Part shown: positions 34,405 through 45,395 of the stretch, piece after piece
Position numbering within the stretch: position 1 is the first letter of the stretch
How the letters are laid out: each line of letters opens with the position of its first letter
Source: Ceratorhiza oryzae-sativae
Lineage: Eukaryota; Basidiomycota; Agaricomycetes; Cantharellales; Ceratobasidiaceae
Assembly (NCBI GenBank): GCA_030998015.1
Contig: JARWMV010000022.1
Coordinates: 62,001-126,000, forward strand
Reading direction: 5' to 3'
Length of the DNA: 64,000 nucleotides
Notes under the pieces: model-generated
Databases searched by the model: none
Seen by the model: the letters and a program-made list of their open reading frames with translations, nothing else
What the model was told of the DNA's origin: nothing
Translations under genes and position numbers: made by a program

Positions 34405-36830
34405 ATGAACTGTTTCTGTGATGAGCAAAGAATCTTGACTAGCAATGCCAGAAGCTCATCCATAGGCATGCAGTATTTGCACATCATGCAGACTGAGCAT
34501 TCAATTGGTGGATACCAATCAGGACAATTCAGTGTACAGTGCCCAGGGGACTCCACTGAACTTGGTCAGTTCAGTGTCCAGACTGGATTTCTCACATGTT
34601 TGGAGGACTATGAAAAGCACATTGTCACTTTTCCCTACCCTAACCTAAGGGCCTTGACATACTTTAGTCCTAATGTGCTTTCCATGTGTTGAACCAGTGT
34701 ATCCTGCTTGCATTACATCTGTAGCACTTCTGCAATCTGCCTTCTGAGACCATGGCTTTCTGTCACAATGATAACAACTTGCTGAAATCTGTGGACATTG
34801 ATCTGCTGACTGCTGCTCCATGCTCTTTACATGAATGGTGTGGAGAACGGAGGAGGTTGAACAATACAGATTTGCAGAAACAACACCACTTTGCACTGCC
34901 TGGTCATTGTGAACATCAAGAGACTACCTGCAAGATGAGGTTTTGCACCAGTTTTGAGAATCAACATATCCCTGATGAGGTGACACAGTCACAGGTGACT
35001 GATGTTGACTGAATCATTGTAATGGTCAAAGAAGTGTTCTCCTTTGTTTGTGGGTGTGCCTTTAGCTATTTCATGTTTCAGAGTGACAGTTGTACATTAG
35101 ATTTGAAAATTCACATCCATCCCATTCATGTGCAGGATCAACATGGCAAAACCTTCATATGTGGAGTCCAAAAGGTATGGATGACACTGATACTGAAATT
35201 GTGGACTGATCAGGCATGCAACCACACCAGATACCAAACACTTGATTCCTCAAGGGTGCAGACAATAAGATAGTCTGCATCTTCTTTCCAAGGCTTCAAT
35301 GGCACATGGGTGCAAGCATGGTTCTTTCTAGGATGGAACATGAGCAGCTTTACAACCTTGCACATCATAACTGACAACTTGTAGATGGTTGGGAGAATCT
35401 CTGGAAGTGTTAAGAGCTGCAGGAGAGCCTCAGGATGAGGAGAAGTCGCTTTCTGAGTAGTGGATTGGGTGAATTGACAAGGTAAAGTGCTCTAGAGACC
35501 AGAGATGCTTCACAGACTTGCTTAAATACTATTTGGTGCCAATATGGGAAGCAACATGTAAGTATAAGCAAGGGCTATTGCAGTACAAGCAACAGGAAGC
35601 AAATATAAGCATGTGTAAGCAAGAACAAGTGAGAGCAAGCAAGATAAGTGAGAAAAGGCAAAAAGGGAAGTACATGCACAAGCATATGTTGCAAGAAGCA
35701 GGAAAAATCAAGGAAATGAGAGAGAGATATTGCAAATGAAATCAATGAACATGTCAGGAGCAGGGTTTGTGACATTGTACTTGTGCCTGCTGCTCAGGAA
35801 GCATTGCCACTTGAGCTCTTTCAGATGCTGGCACCCCAACCATGCTGCTGCAGACTTTCATATGGAGGACCTGCACAACACAGGTGAGGCTACCAATGGC
35901 AAGGAAAGCAGGCTGCAAGGTAGACCCATTCAACATGCTGTTTTGAATGTCCACTCACAATATCTGAACCACTGGGTCTCACTTACAAGAACCATCATGG
36001 ATGAAACACCTAAACATGAATGGGTACAATCATTCTTCTTTGTCATTCAGATATGTGGGTTGAAGAACTATGCACAGAACATCCATTTACCTTCAAAGGA
36101 GCCACAAGGGATTCACACTGAGTGAGATTTGCTCCTGACAATGTCAGCATTGTGATTTTGACTGCATATCTTGCAGGCAAATTGAAAAAGGAGGATCCCA
36201 CAGTGAAAGCTATGGATAATATGCTTGTTGGATATGAAACAGCCAATTTTGACCCAAACTCCCACTTCATAGACATTGGCATGAATGTGCAGCTCAAGAA
36301 GGGGAGCAGTATTCATGAATGTCCTCTCCCTGCTGCAAATGCACATTCAGCAATCATGATACATCTGGTTGATTTTAAAGCTGATGAATATGTGGAATAT
36401 GTGGACGGAAGGGGTGATTACTATCAGACAAATGACCTTGCCAGTTTGAAGACAGTTGCAGGCTTCCAGTTCCAAGTTCCACTGTGGTTTGGGATGTGAT
36501 CACATACATCCAAGTCTACCTCAGCAAGAAGGCTCTAATCCACAAACTGAACCTGCTGCACCATTTGAAACTCATCACCTGCCAGCAGGTCTTCAGGAGT
36601 TTTGCCAAATGGTGTGAGCATCAATTTCAACTGTTGTGCAGGATTTTACAAGACACACCAGCCTGACATGTCATGTACATGCAGATTGAAGGGAGTGCAA
36701 GTTCTCCCAGTACCTGTTTGTCCAGCTCCACATACTGGATGAAAGGCTGCACTCTTGGATGTATATGGTGGAGCCTGGTACCTACTTGTATGTGATCAAA
36801 TGAGCCATTGCAAGGAACTACACACTGATG
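34405..36830 (+). pseudogene. Decayed gene of unknown function, split by a G2 LTR
   Basis: Several open stretches on the plus strand look like one damaged gene: 34405-34692 (95 codons, MNCFCDEQRILTSNARSSSI start), 34752-35273, and, after the LTR at 35368-35774, 36122-36499 (125 codons). The last has normal-looking protein sequence, with VSIVILTAYLAGKLKKEDP, DPNSHFIDIGMNVQLKKGSS and HLVDFKADEYVEYVDGRGDY. I do not recognise the family. It could be a large transposon gene or a duplicated host gene. Stops and shifts mean no complete product. Confidence 0.4.
35368..35774 (-). mobile_element. G2 LTR, solo
   Basis: A reverse-oriented G2 LTR runs TGACAACTTGTAGATGG to GCAGGGTTTGTGACA. It has the complement of TATTTAAGCAAG near 35520 and of GTCTCTAGAGCAC near 35490. 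No clear target duplication is visible. Confidence 0.7.
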
Positions 36831-36936
36831 AGACATCAGGGGATGGAAGCTCTTCAGGCTGAGGTCTATCTACTCTATCTTGTGCTGTTGGATGGAGGCT
36901 TGTAAGGAAATTGCACCCAACAAACTGTCCCTCTAC

Positions 36937-37317
36937 TGTCACAAGCCTTGCTTCTGACATGCTCATTGCTGTCATTTGCAATGTTCCACTCTCATTTCCT
37001 TGATATTGCCTGCTCTTTGCAATGTATGCTTGTGCATTTGCTTCCATTCTTGCTTGTCTTGCTTGTCCTTGCTTATTTTCACTTCCTGTTGCATGTAATG
37101 CACTTGCTATGTGTATTTTGCTTGTAGTAGCCTAGCTGTTGCTTGTAGCTATGTGTCACTTGTCATATTGTCTCAAAATAGTATTTAAGCAAGTCTGTGA
37201 AGCATCCCTGGTCTCCAGAATGCTTTGCCTCATCATTATACCCACTCTAGCATTCTGCAACATCTCCTCTTACTCCTAGGACCTCCCCCAACTGTCTACA
37301 AGTTGTCAGTTGTGACA
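36937..37317 (+). mobile_element. G2 LTR with a short leader
   Basis: It runs TGTCACAAGCCTTGCTTC to TTGTCAGTTGTGACA (381 bp), with TATTTAAGCAAG. It is followed by CTGTGAAGCA and about 140 bp of G2 leader, then joined near 37461 to reverse-oriented sequence next to a G3 LTR. Confidence 0.72.
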
Positions 37318-37460
37318 CTGTGAAGCATTCTTATCAGGCTGTTGCCTCACATCACACTGGACTTCATTCCCCACCACCCATTCCAACATCATTTGTGCAA
37401 GCATATCAGTGACTTGCATCTCAAATCTTGTACATATCAGTGCATCATTATCACCTACAA

Positions 37461-38400
37461 AAGCAGGTACCAGCTGGGCCAGTGCAGATGCTACCCTGGT
37501 GGGTGAGATAGTGGGGGATAGTGGTGCTGGTGCATTGGACAGGGTAGCTGGTTCAACCAGCTGCAAGGTAGGGGCTGATGGGTTCATTGGTGTGTCTGTG
37601 TAGAGGTTGTCATCCTCTTCCTCATAGTATAATGGGTCTTCATACATACCCAGGGCCTCTCATGGTGGTGCCATAGAGCTTGGCAGCAAGTAATCCCACA
37701 AGGGGGCTTGGTGCAGCTCATCAATCTGCTTGATGAGGACTTCACAATGGAGTTGCAATTGTTCATGCTCCCTGTCAAGCATGGCTTCATCTCAGTGAGC
37801 TGCTCAACAATATATCAATACATCCTCATGGAGCTCCTTTGCAACTGACATAGCTCTTCCACCATCTATTGGGTGATGGTATAAAATTCCTACATTGTGT
37901 GGGTCTCCTCTCACAATATCTCAAGCATTTATTCAGCCTAAGTAAGCTCCATGTGTAGTTGCATGATCTCCACTTGCAATTGCACAGTCTCCAATTGCCT
38001 GTTATGCCTGTAGTTGGTTTGAGCAGTACTACTACTCACCAGGTAGCCCTGAGGGCCTGTTACATTGGCATCATTGCCAGTCCCCATTGTTATGTCAGTA
38101 TCAACATTGAAGCTAGCTGGCATTGTTGCCAGAGCATTTAGCCCATCTTGGTGGGCAGTTGTCATGACTGGGGACCCAGTAGTGATGTCACCTGGGAAGA
38201 GCCCAGGTACCTGCATTACAAACAGTTGCAAATGGATTGCCAAGTCTGTGTAAGACTTTGTAATTGTGGGTACCCAGGCTCTTCCCAGGTGACATCTCTA
38301 GGACCCAGTCAGGGGGATTTGCATCAGGATCTGGTGAAGGGCATGTCATGGCTGTTGATGACAATTGTATGCTGGCTCAAAATTTGCCAGAGCCATCTTA
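37461..38400 (-). pseudogene. Gag N-terminal region of a G3 element (minus strand)
   Basis: Minus-strand open stretches (37306-37647 with MYEDPLYYEEEDDNLYTDTP, and 37938-38243 with NRQLETVQLQVEIMQLHM) lie just inside the G3 LTR at 38672-39339. This is where gag starts in a minus-oriented element. The acidic and proline-rich composition and heptad-like stretch fit a Gag N-terminus. The frames are broken, and a palindromic insert sits at 38165-38311. Assignment rests on position. Confidence 0.4.
38165..38311. mobile_element. Small palindromic repeat, MITE-like
   Basis: TGACTGGGGACCCAGTAG and its imperfect complement GGACCCAGTCA bound about 147 bp whose arms (CACCTGGGAAGAGCCCAGGT and CCAGGCTCTTCCCAGGTG) can fold back. 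No clear target duplication is seen. Confidence 0.55.
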
Positions 38401-38671
38401 GGTAAGAGGTGAATGAATGCTTATGCTCATTATTGCTTCTAATCTCTCACCAAGCTAACTCCTTGGGTTCTGTAACCCCTTGTAACTCAAGACATGACTC
38501 AAGTGCCTCTAATTCACTGCATTGTTGCTGCAAGTCCCATGTCTGGTCCCCCTTGGACCATTTAACAAGAAAAATCATTTTGTTCCCTTCTATGTATGGT
38601 TGATAATGCTATCAACCATCCATTCTGTTCCAGGATCTTCCCCAAAGTCATAATAATGATAGTCTCCCCTG

Positions 38672-39339
38672 TGTCACAACCACTAAAGGTGGTTGCTGGA
38701 CTTTGCTTTACAAGTGGTTAATGCCCTTAATGGGTCTGGACTATGTCCTGACTACTACTGATGCATGGCTTGTACAGGCTTGAAGCCTAGTGTGTGTCTA
38801 CTGTCTTGTGGCTTGACACTGTATGCACTTATGTGCTTGTGGCTGATGAACACCTCTTGCTGAATAAGTGACTGTGGACAGTGGCTAAGTTGGATGCTTA
38901 GTGCTGGGGCTTGCAATGTGGTCTTGACTCAAGACCCTTCTAGCTGTTGCTTAAGCTAATAAGTCAGCTAGGGACTGTTCTTCACAGTCAATGCTTTTAG
39001 AGGGGAATTGACAAGGTAGAGCAAGCTGGGGTAGACTTGCTTGCTCTCCTTGCTTTCATACTATTCCAACCAAGGGAGTGACTAAGTGTACATGCAGGAT
39101 GAGTAAGCATGAATGGCAGTGATCAGTCGACCAGTTACTAATAATATTACATCCATCAGTCAGCAAGACAGCAAGATGAGTAAGGAGAATGGTAGTGATC
39201 AGTAAGCAAGAGACCAAGAATGGAATGTGGCTCAGTAAGCAAGTGGAGGTGCATACTCATGAGGGGAAGGTGGTCAAGCCACAAGACTAACAAAGGAAAA
39301 TGATGGTTAGCAATGAGACCTTGATGGTGGCTCATGACA
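38672..39339 (-). mobile_element. G3 LTR, minus orientation
   Basis: It runs TGTCACAACCACTAAAGG to GGTGGCTCATGACA (668 bp), the reverse complement of the G3 family. The flanks CCCTG and AAGCC do not match. Gag-like sequence of the same orientation lies on its left, so it is probably a 5' LTR. Confidence 0.78.
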
Positions 39340-39344
39340 AAGCC

Positions 39345-40440
39345 ATTCCTGTTGACCAGATGTCTGATTGGCACATGCAGCACATTCATGTACCTTATTG
39401 CATATGTAAGGTTATCTGGAGGGATTGGCTGTTGATCAGCCAATAATCTGAGCTCTTTGTTGAGCTCCTGAGCATCCTTGGTTCCCTGCTTGAGGGTGCA
39501 GAACTCATGTGCTGATATAGTGGTGCTTCACATATTCAAGAATCTACGCTGTTGTCAAGGCCAGAGCCTTAGACAGGGGCAAATACCTCAAAGGGTAACA
39601 CCTGACTCTACTGCAATAAATACAGAGAGTCAACCTGCAATGTCTAAGGGACATGCAGGGAAGGAGGAAGGGGTAGAAGGCAGTGAGGTGCCAAGGATAT
39701 GAGTCACCAGAGGTGCACATGTACTTAAGAGTTCTGGGCAGGACATGTTATGGCTTGGTGACCACACAAGTAGAAGGGATGACAGGACAAGAGGTTGAGT
39801 TCTGAGGCTTAAGGCTCTCAGACTCTCCCTTATATATTCAACTAACTACCATGTACAAGTTCTCATACAGCACAGAGGTGAGATACAACTGCAAGAGGAT
39901 AACTGAGATGAGACAAGTACAGTACTAGAGCAAGCTGAGATGGAAAACACTAAACTAAGTGCTGTGGCACTATTACATAATGTGGCAATCTATATATTGT
40001 AAAAATAGAATAAACTTGAGTTAGAGAAAAAAATATATAAAAAGATGAAAATGAAAGTGAAATATAATAAATTGTGTTCATGATGTTGGGTCATGACAGC
40101 TGTAATCCTTGAATCACTTCCAGCATGGTCCATCCTTCAGGACCATATTCACCCTTTTCCACAGTCTTGCAGCACCAGCTTTGTGCCTTACTGACACAAA
40201 GATGTCCAATGACATACACTCAATTATTATCATTGAGTACTGTGGGGCTGCATAGGCCCCTCATTCTAAAATACTGGAGTAATCCACTCACCCATTCTTC
40301 AAAGTCTTGAAGTTTTGCCATACCATTGTAAGACAGGGGTGGGTTTAACTTCAGACATCTTTTTCCTAGATTCCTCTGAGTGTCTGCATCATTCTTGTGT
40401 GCTCTCAGCATATTGATTGTTATGTGCAATATACTGCCTG
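39345..40440 (-). pseudogene. Ty3/gypsy gag fragment of another family, split by an L5 LTR
   Basis: On the minus strand the part 40430-40220 reads LSYNGMAKLQDFEEWVSGLL and then YFRMRGLCSPTVL. After a TAA, SKAQSWCCKTVE and WTMLEVIQGLQ follow. Left of the L5 LTR (39553-40098) it goes on with KDAQELNKELRLLADQQPIP and IRYMNVLHVPIRHLV. This is the retrotransposon Gag domain common in agaricomycete gypsy elements. No zinc knuckle is present. Confidence 0.65.
39553..40098 (-). mobile_element. Solo LTR, family L5
   Basis: This 546-bp unit runs TGTCAAGGCC to GGGTCATGACA, flanked by the perfect duplication GCTGT (39548-39552 and 40099-40103). In its own orientation it has a GAATATATAAGG TATA box. It interrupts a gag frame. 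Confidence 0.88.
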
Positions 40441-40650
40441 TTGGGACAGTCCCTACTGGGTACCCTGCAGTGCAGGTTGAATCTGAGGGCTACTAGTAGC
40501 CACTGGATGCTGTAAGGTGGACATTGGGATTGCAGAAGTGGTTTGTCCTATTGTCTCTGCCTTTGGGGCACATCCTTGTGCAAGCCTATTATTGGCTCAA
40601 GTATTATAACTTACCAAGAGTTGCTTGGTATAATTAATTACCTGTGGCTT

Positions 40651-43264
40651 TGTTATGGATTACTAACATTTTCTGTTATTTTAGTCTGCTGTGCCAACCT
40701 CAAGCAATGCCTCTGTAATTTTCTTGAAATTAAATGAATTTGTATGCATCTGAATTTGTACTGTTTTTCCGTTAAATAGTACAAAATCTCCTCTTTCCAA
40801 CACATATTTCATCATGATTTTATCTTAAGAACTCAGAGAGATATAGAGATTGCAATATTTCCTCCTATCCTGAAATCCTGATTACAACATTGTGCTACTC
40901 ATATCTTGGCAACCACTTATGCTATCAAGGTGATCTTATGCTCTATCACTAGCTAATCTTTGGTGGTATCTGCTGCCTGAAGATCATCACAATCCACCAG
41001 ATCCTTGTGCCAGAATGGTCCAAGGGTCATTAGAATCTTATTGGACCATCAATCAAGATCTAATGACTCCCATGAGTCAGGAGAGCCTTCCAAATTGATC
41101 CAGAAGCTTCTCTGACTCACTTTATGACTCACTGAGATGTAGCCTCCATTGATTAGATGTATATACTATGATAATATGATCTACAACCCAATAGCAGGTC
41201 TCAGATGCATCAATGCCTTTGATCCACACCCTGTCTTTACTCTCTTATCCTATACTCAGCTAGGGTGTACCCCAAGTATAGCAGTACCCTCTTTTGATGA
41301 TTGCACTAGCATGCATGCACCCACTCGCACTGGAATGCCCTCCTCAGGGTATAAAAGGACCTCCACTGGGGCACTTCCAGACCACCCACTCTTACTCAAC
41401 CCAGACCAGTTATTGGTTTCTTTTTTCTCTTTCCATTTCTCTTGTCTGTGTGTGTGATTTCTTATATAACTAGTACTGAGGAATATAGTTGTTACAGGTC
41501 AGGGTACACTTGAATATCTAGAGCTTAAGCAAATGTAGATATGTTAGTATACACTAATCGTACTCAATACTTCTTAGACTAGAGTAAGAAGGCTCAAAAT
41601 AGTTGCAATGCGATCAAGTAACACTCAAAGTAGTCTTAATCTTTCACAGTGTAAACTGACTAATTTATAGGTATAAAGAGCAAGACTACTATGGTCAGGT
41701 TCCCTTAGATATCTTAAATGTAGTTCAGCCCTAGTCGCTTGGACTAACTGATACTAATCTTAATACTAGGCTTAAGTGATAGCTTATAGGATAGATGGTG
41801 GGCTGCCTAATGCATGTACTTCCTCAGCTACAGGTACTTAGATTTCCTCTAATAGCTGGTACTTAATGTCATGCTCAATCAGGCAATATTGTATCCTTAT
41901 ATATCTCTGTATATAAGATACAATGACTCAGACAGTATATAACTAATATGGTACTTTATTCCTCAGTACTAGTTATATAAGAAATCACACACAGACAAGA
42001 GAAATAGAAAGAGAAAAAAAACCAATAACCGGTCTGGGTTGAGTAGAGGAGTGAAGGTGTCTGGAAGGGCCTCAGAGGAGGTCCTTTTATACCCTGAGGA
42101 GGGCATTCCAGCACCAAATAGATACATGCATGCCAGTGCGATCATCAAAAGAGGGTACTGCTATACTTGGGGTACACCCTAGCCCAGTATAGGATAAAAG
42201 AGTAAAGACAGGGTGTGGATCGAAGGCAATGATGCATCTGAGACCTGCTATTGGCTTGTAGATCATATTATCATAGTATATACATGTAATGAATGGAGGC
42301 TACATCTCAGTGAGTCATAAAGTGAGTCAGAGAAGCTTCTGGATCAATTTGGGAAGCTCTCCTGACTCACTGGAGTCATTAGATCTTGATTGATTGTCCA
42401 GTAAGATTCTAATGATCTTCGGGCCATTCCGCCGCGAGGATCCGGTGGATCGCGACGGTCTTCGGGCAGCAGATACCGCCGAAGATTAGCTATCGATAGA
42501 GCACAAGATCGCTTTGATAGCGTAAGCGGTTGCCGAGATATGAGCGTTGCGATGTTGTAATCAATATCTCCTGATAAGAGGAAATATCGCAACCTCTGTA
42601 TCTCTCTGAGATCTTATTGTAAAAACTTAATAAAATATGCGTTGGAGAGCGGGAAATTTGTACTATTTAATGGAACGGAAAACAGTACAATTCAGAGCGC
42701 ATACAAATTCAAGTATTTCACAATTTAATTACAGAGGCATCGCTTGAGGTTGGCAGAGCAGACTAAAATAATAGAAAATGTTAGTGATCCATAACAATAG
42801 TACTGTATTAGTTATATAATGTCTGATTCCTTGTATCTTATATATGGAGATATATCAGGATACAATATTGCCTGATTGAGCATGACATTAAATACCAGCT
42901 ATTAGAGAAAATCTAAGTACCTGTAGCTGAGGAAATACACACATGAGGCAGCCCTCCATCTATCCAATAAGCTATCACTTAAGTATAGTATTAAGATTAT
43001 TATCAGTTAATCCAAGCAACTAGGGATGAACTACATTTAAGATATCTGAGGTAACCTGACCATAGTAGTCTTGCTCTTTATACCTATAAATTAGTCAGTT
43101 TACACTGTGAAAGATTAAGACTTCCTTGAGCATTACTTGATCCCATTGCAACTACTCTGAGCCTTCTTACTCTAGTCTAAGAAGTATTGAGTACAATTAG
43201 TGTATACTAACATATCTACATTTGCTTAAGCTCTAGATATTCAAGTGTACCCTGACCCATAACA
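40651..43264 (+). mobile_element. L1 LTR (copy D), carrying copy E
   Basis: It runs TGTTATGGATTACTAAC to GACCCATAACA. Without copy E it is about 1.3 kb. The flanks GGCTT and ACTTG do not match, and the left flank (gypsy gag) and right flank (copia pol) belong to different elements. The copy may therefore be a recombinant or sit at a deletion. Confidence 0.8.
41490..42796 (-). mobile_element. Solo LTR, family L1 (copy E), nested in copy D
   Basis: This 1,307-bp unit (TGTTACAGGTC to CCATAACA) is flanked by the perfect duplication ATAGT (41485-41489 and 42797-42801). Its U3 keeps more CpG sites than the older copies D and F. Confidence 0.9.
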
Positions 43265-44203
43265 ACTTGATTATCATGTACTATTTTGATAATTTTGTTA
43301 TCTGCTGCACAGCCAGCAACATCAAGTCTATCAAGCAGGAAATCCTGGGCTTATTCAATTGTAGAGACCTCAGCAACACCCATCATTTCCTTGGCATTGC
43401 TGTTATATGCAATCATGCCTGTCATACACTGTCTCTTACCATGGAACCTTACATCAGATGAATTGTAAAACTTGCCAACCTTGAAAATGCCACTGCTGCC
43501 ACCACTCCTGTGTCAAATATGATGCCAGTGCTTGAACTGTCAACTGAGAAGATTGATTTCCTGTATATTACTCAACTTGGTCAACTGATCTGGATCTCTC
43601 AATGCATTTGTCCTGATGTTGCCTTTGTTGTAGGCATGCTTGCTTGCCACTCTACATGCTCTGTAGCTGCACATTTAAATGTGTTGAGGTGCACACATTG
43701 TTACTGTGCTGCAATGGCAAAAATTAGCTGTACTTATGATGGCAATAAACTGTTCTATGAAGTGGCCTATGCTGATTAGATTTTGCAACCCAATATGACT
43801 GCAAGTCAATATCTGGCTGTGTTATCATTCTAGCTGGAGCTGCTGACAACGTGTCACTGATCTGTTGCCTGCTGTCACACTGCAAAGGATCTCAAGGCTA
43901 TTTTGCAGTTCCTCAACAACATCAGTGTTAAATATTTGTTGCCAATACCATTGCCAATTCTATGTGACAATCAATTGGCCATTTAATCTGTGCACAACCC
44001 AACAAACAAGATGTGCACAAAACATATCCTCATAATGTACAATTTTGTTTGCAACAAAATCCACCAGAAAACACTTATGGTATTGTTCATTCTATCTGAA
44101 GAAAACCTCAGTGATGCACTTGCCAAATCACTCAACTACAACCAACACCGGTACCTCATAAATTCATTTCTGGGCATCCATAAGCAACACCACACCAATT
44201 AAC
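43265..44203 (+). pseudogene. Second copia element: RT end and RNase H
   Basis: The frames read YYFDNFVICC (the YxDD box as YFDN), LGLFNCRDLSNTHHFLGIAV, LGQLIWISQCICPDVAFVVG and then RNase H with LPILCDNQLAI, PTNKMCTKHILIMYNFVCNK and NLSDALAKSLNYNQHRYL. This is the conserved copia order up to the end of pol. Stops (43461, 43777, 43830, 43986) and the lost aspartates show decay. The 5' part is gone, cut by L1 copy D. Confidence 0.8.
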
Positions 44204-44296
44204 CTGGCAAATGTTTTCCTCATGCACTTTTAGTGCAGGACCTCAAGTCCTTTTTCACTTTTCTTTAATTCTTATTTTTGCTTGTTTTAGGGGGAG

Positions 44297-44574
44297 TGTT
44301 GAACCATCCCATGGATATATCAAACTTATATTGGTGGTATACCATTGTTTTGTCTCTCTCTCTGATATTACATGTTCTATCCCTTTTTTACCCCCTTCCT
44401 CCTGCATACATGCCAATGTACTGCTTGAGATTACTTATTTTTTCTATATAAACCAATACACAAGTTGCTCTATCAATAGCAATGTTTCTCCCCACTCATA
44501 CACAATATGCTCAATCACTTCTGTCACCTGTGCTAAGTATTATTTGGAGTGTATTTATTTCCAGCACTTCAACA
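44297..44574 (+). mobile_element. 3' LTR of the second copia element
   Basis: It follows a TTTTAGGGGGAG purine tract and runs TGTTGAACCATCC to GCACTTCAACA (278 bp), with the matching ends TGTTGAA and TTCAACA. The 5' partner is missing. Confidence 0.75.
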
Positions 44575-44687
44575 AGGGGGTTATCTTCCCTGTTTTGTTA
44601 TGACCTGCCTAGCAGACATAACCTAACAACCAAATATTGTACAGATTTATGGCATTTTTCCCGAAGCAGAACAAACCATAAACAGGA

Positions 44688-44888
44688 TCACATGATCTCG
44701 GCGCTTACCCAACGATTAAGCGCCGGTGGTTACCCTGAACTCGCTCCAGCATTTCTCTCCCATGTTACCTGGAGCAAGGAGTGAGTTGTCACGTGATCTT
44801 GGTGCTTACCAACGACTAAGCGCCGGTGGTTACCCTGAACTTGCTCCAGCGTTTCTCTCCCATGTTACCTGGAGCGAGGAGCGAGTTG
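44688..44888 (+). repeat. U3 tandem repeats with CACGTG boxes
   Basis: Two units of 100-101 bp, each with TCACRTGATC, GATTAAGCGCCGGTGG, and TCTCTCCCATGTTACC. The 3' LTR has three such units (54524-54825). E-box palindromes of this kind bind bHLH factors in fungi, so these may be promoter elements; that is inference. Confidence 0.8.
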
Positions 44889-45099
44889 TCACGTGACCTC
44901 GGCGCTTATCCAGCGATTAAGCGCCGGGTGCTTAAGTCCAAAAGGTCACATGACCCTCGGACCTTGCACAGCTCTATAAGATTCAGAGCCGCACAAACTT
45001 AGGATAAACAATTACCTAAGACCTAGTACTATATAGAACCTATAACTGCTATAGATGGTGCTTAGGAAAGAGGGGCCACCGCAGCAACTGCAGTCACAT

Positions 45100-45146
45100 G
45101 TATATAAGGGGAGTAAAGCAAGACTGAACGCCTCAGCTTGCTTTAT
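45100..45146 (+). promoter_or_regulatory. LTR core promoter and RNA start
   Basis: TATATAAGG at about 45100-45108 is followed 30 nt later by AGCTTGCTTTAT (45135-45146). This 12-mer is the exact complement of the primer site at 45277-45288. In a self-priming element that puts the RNA 5' end at about 45135. Confidence 0.7.
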
Positions 45147-45276
45147 CTCGTCAACCACCATAGACCATAGCAAAAACTGTAACTAGAACGCTCAATACAT
45201 ACTGCATAGCACCAAACCGTCAACGCAGCCACTACTTAAGTGTTCCACAAGGGAGCCTCCAGAGGGTCACAACATT

Positions 45277-45288
45277 ATAAAGCAAGCT
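45277..45288 (+). other. Self-primer binding site
   Basis: ATAAAGCAAGCT, two bases inside the 5' LTR, is complementary over all 12 bases to the predicted RNA 5' end at 45135-45146. It does not resemble a tRNA 3' end. This is the Tf1/sushi-type self-priming layout. Confidence 0.75.
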
Positions 45289-45395
45289 CTTAACTTAACT
45301 AGTGGTGAACATAAGTATACTGCACAGATACTAAGGGCTGAGTACATGAGAAAACCAGCTAACTCCTGTGATACATAAGAGAACATAAAGAAACT

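Larger units (their letters stand above)
44596..45274 (+). repeat. 5' LTR of the Rep-carrying chromovirus
   Basis: A 679-bp LTR runs TGTTATGACC to GGGTCACAACA. U3 holds two ~101-bp tandem units (44688-44788 and 44789-44888) plus a partial third, each opening with a CACGTG-like box (TCACGTGATC). The TATA box TATATAAGG is at about 45100 and the likely RNA start at 45135. It differs from the 3' LTR by one whole repeat unit and scattered transitions. Confidence 0.92.
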
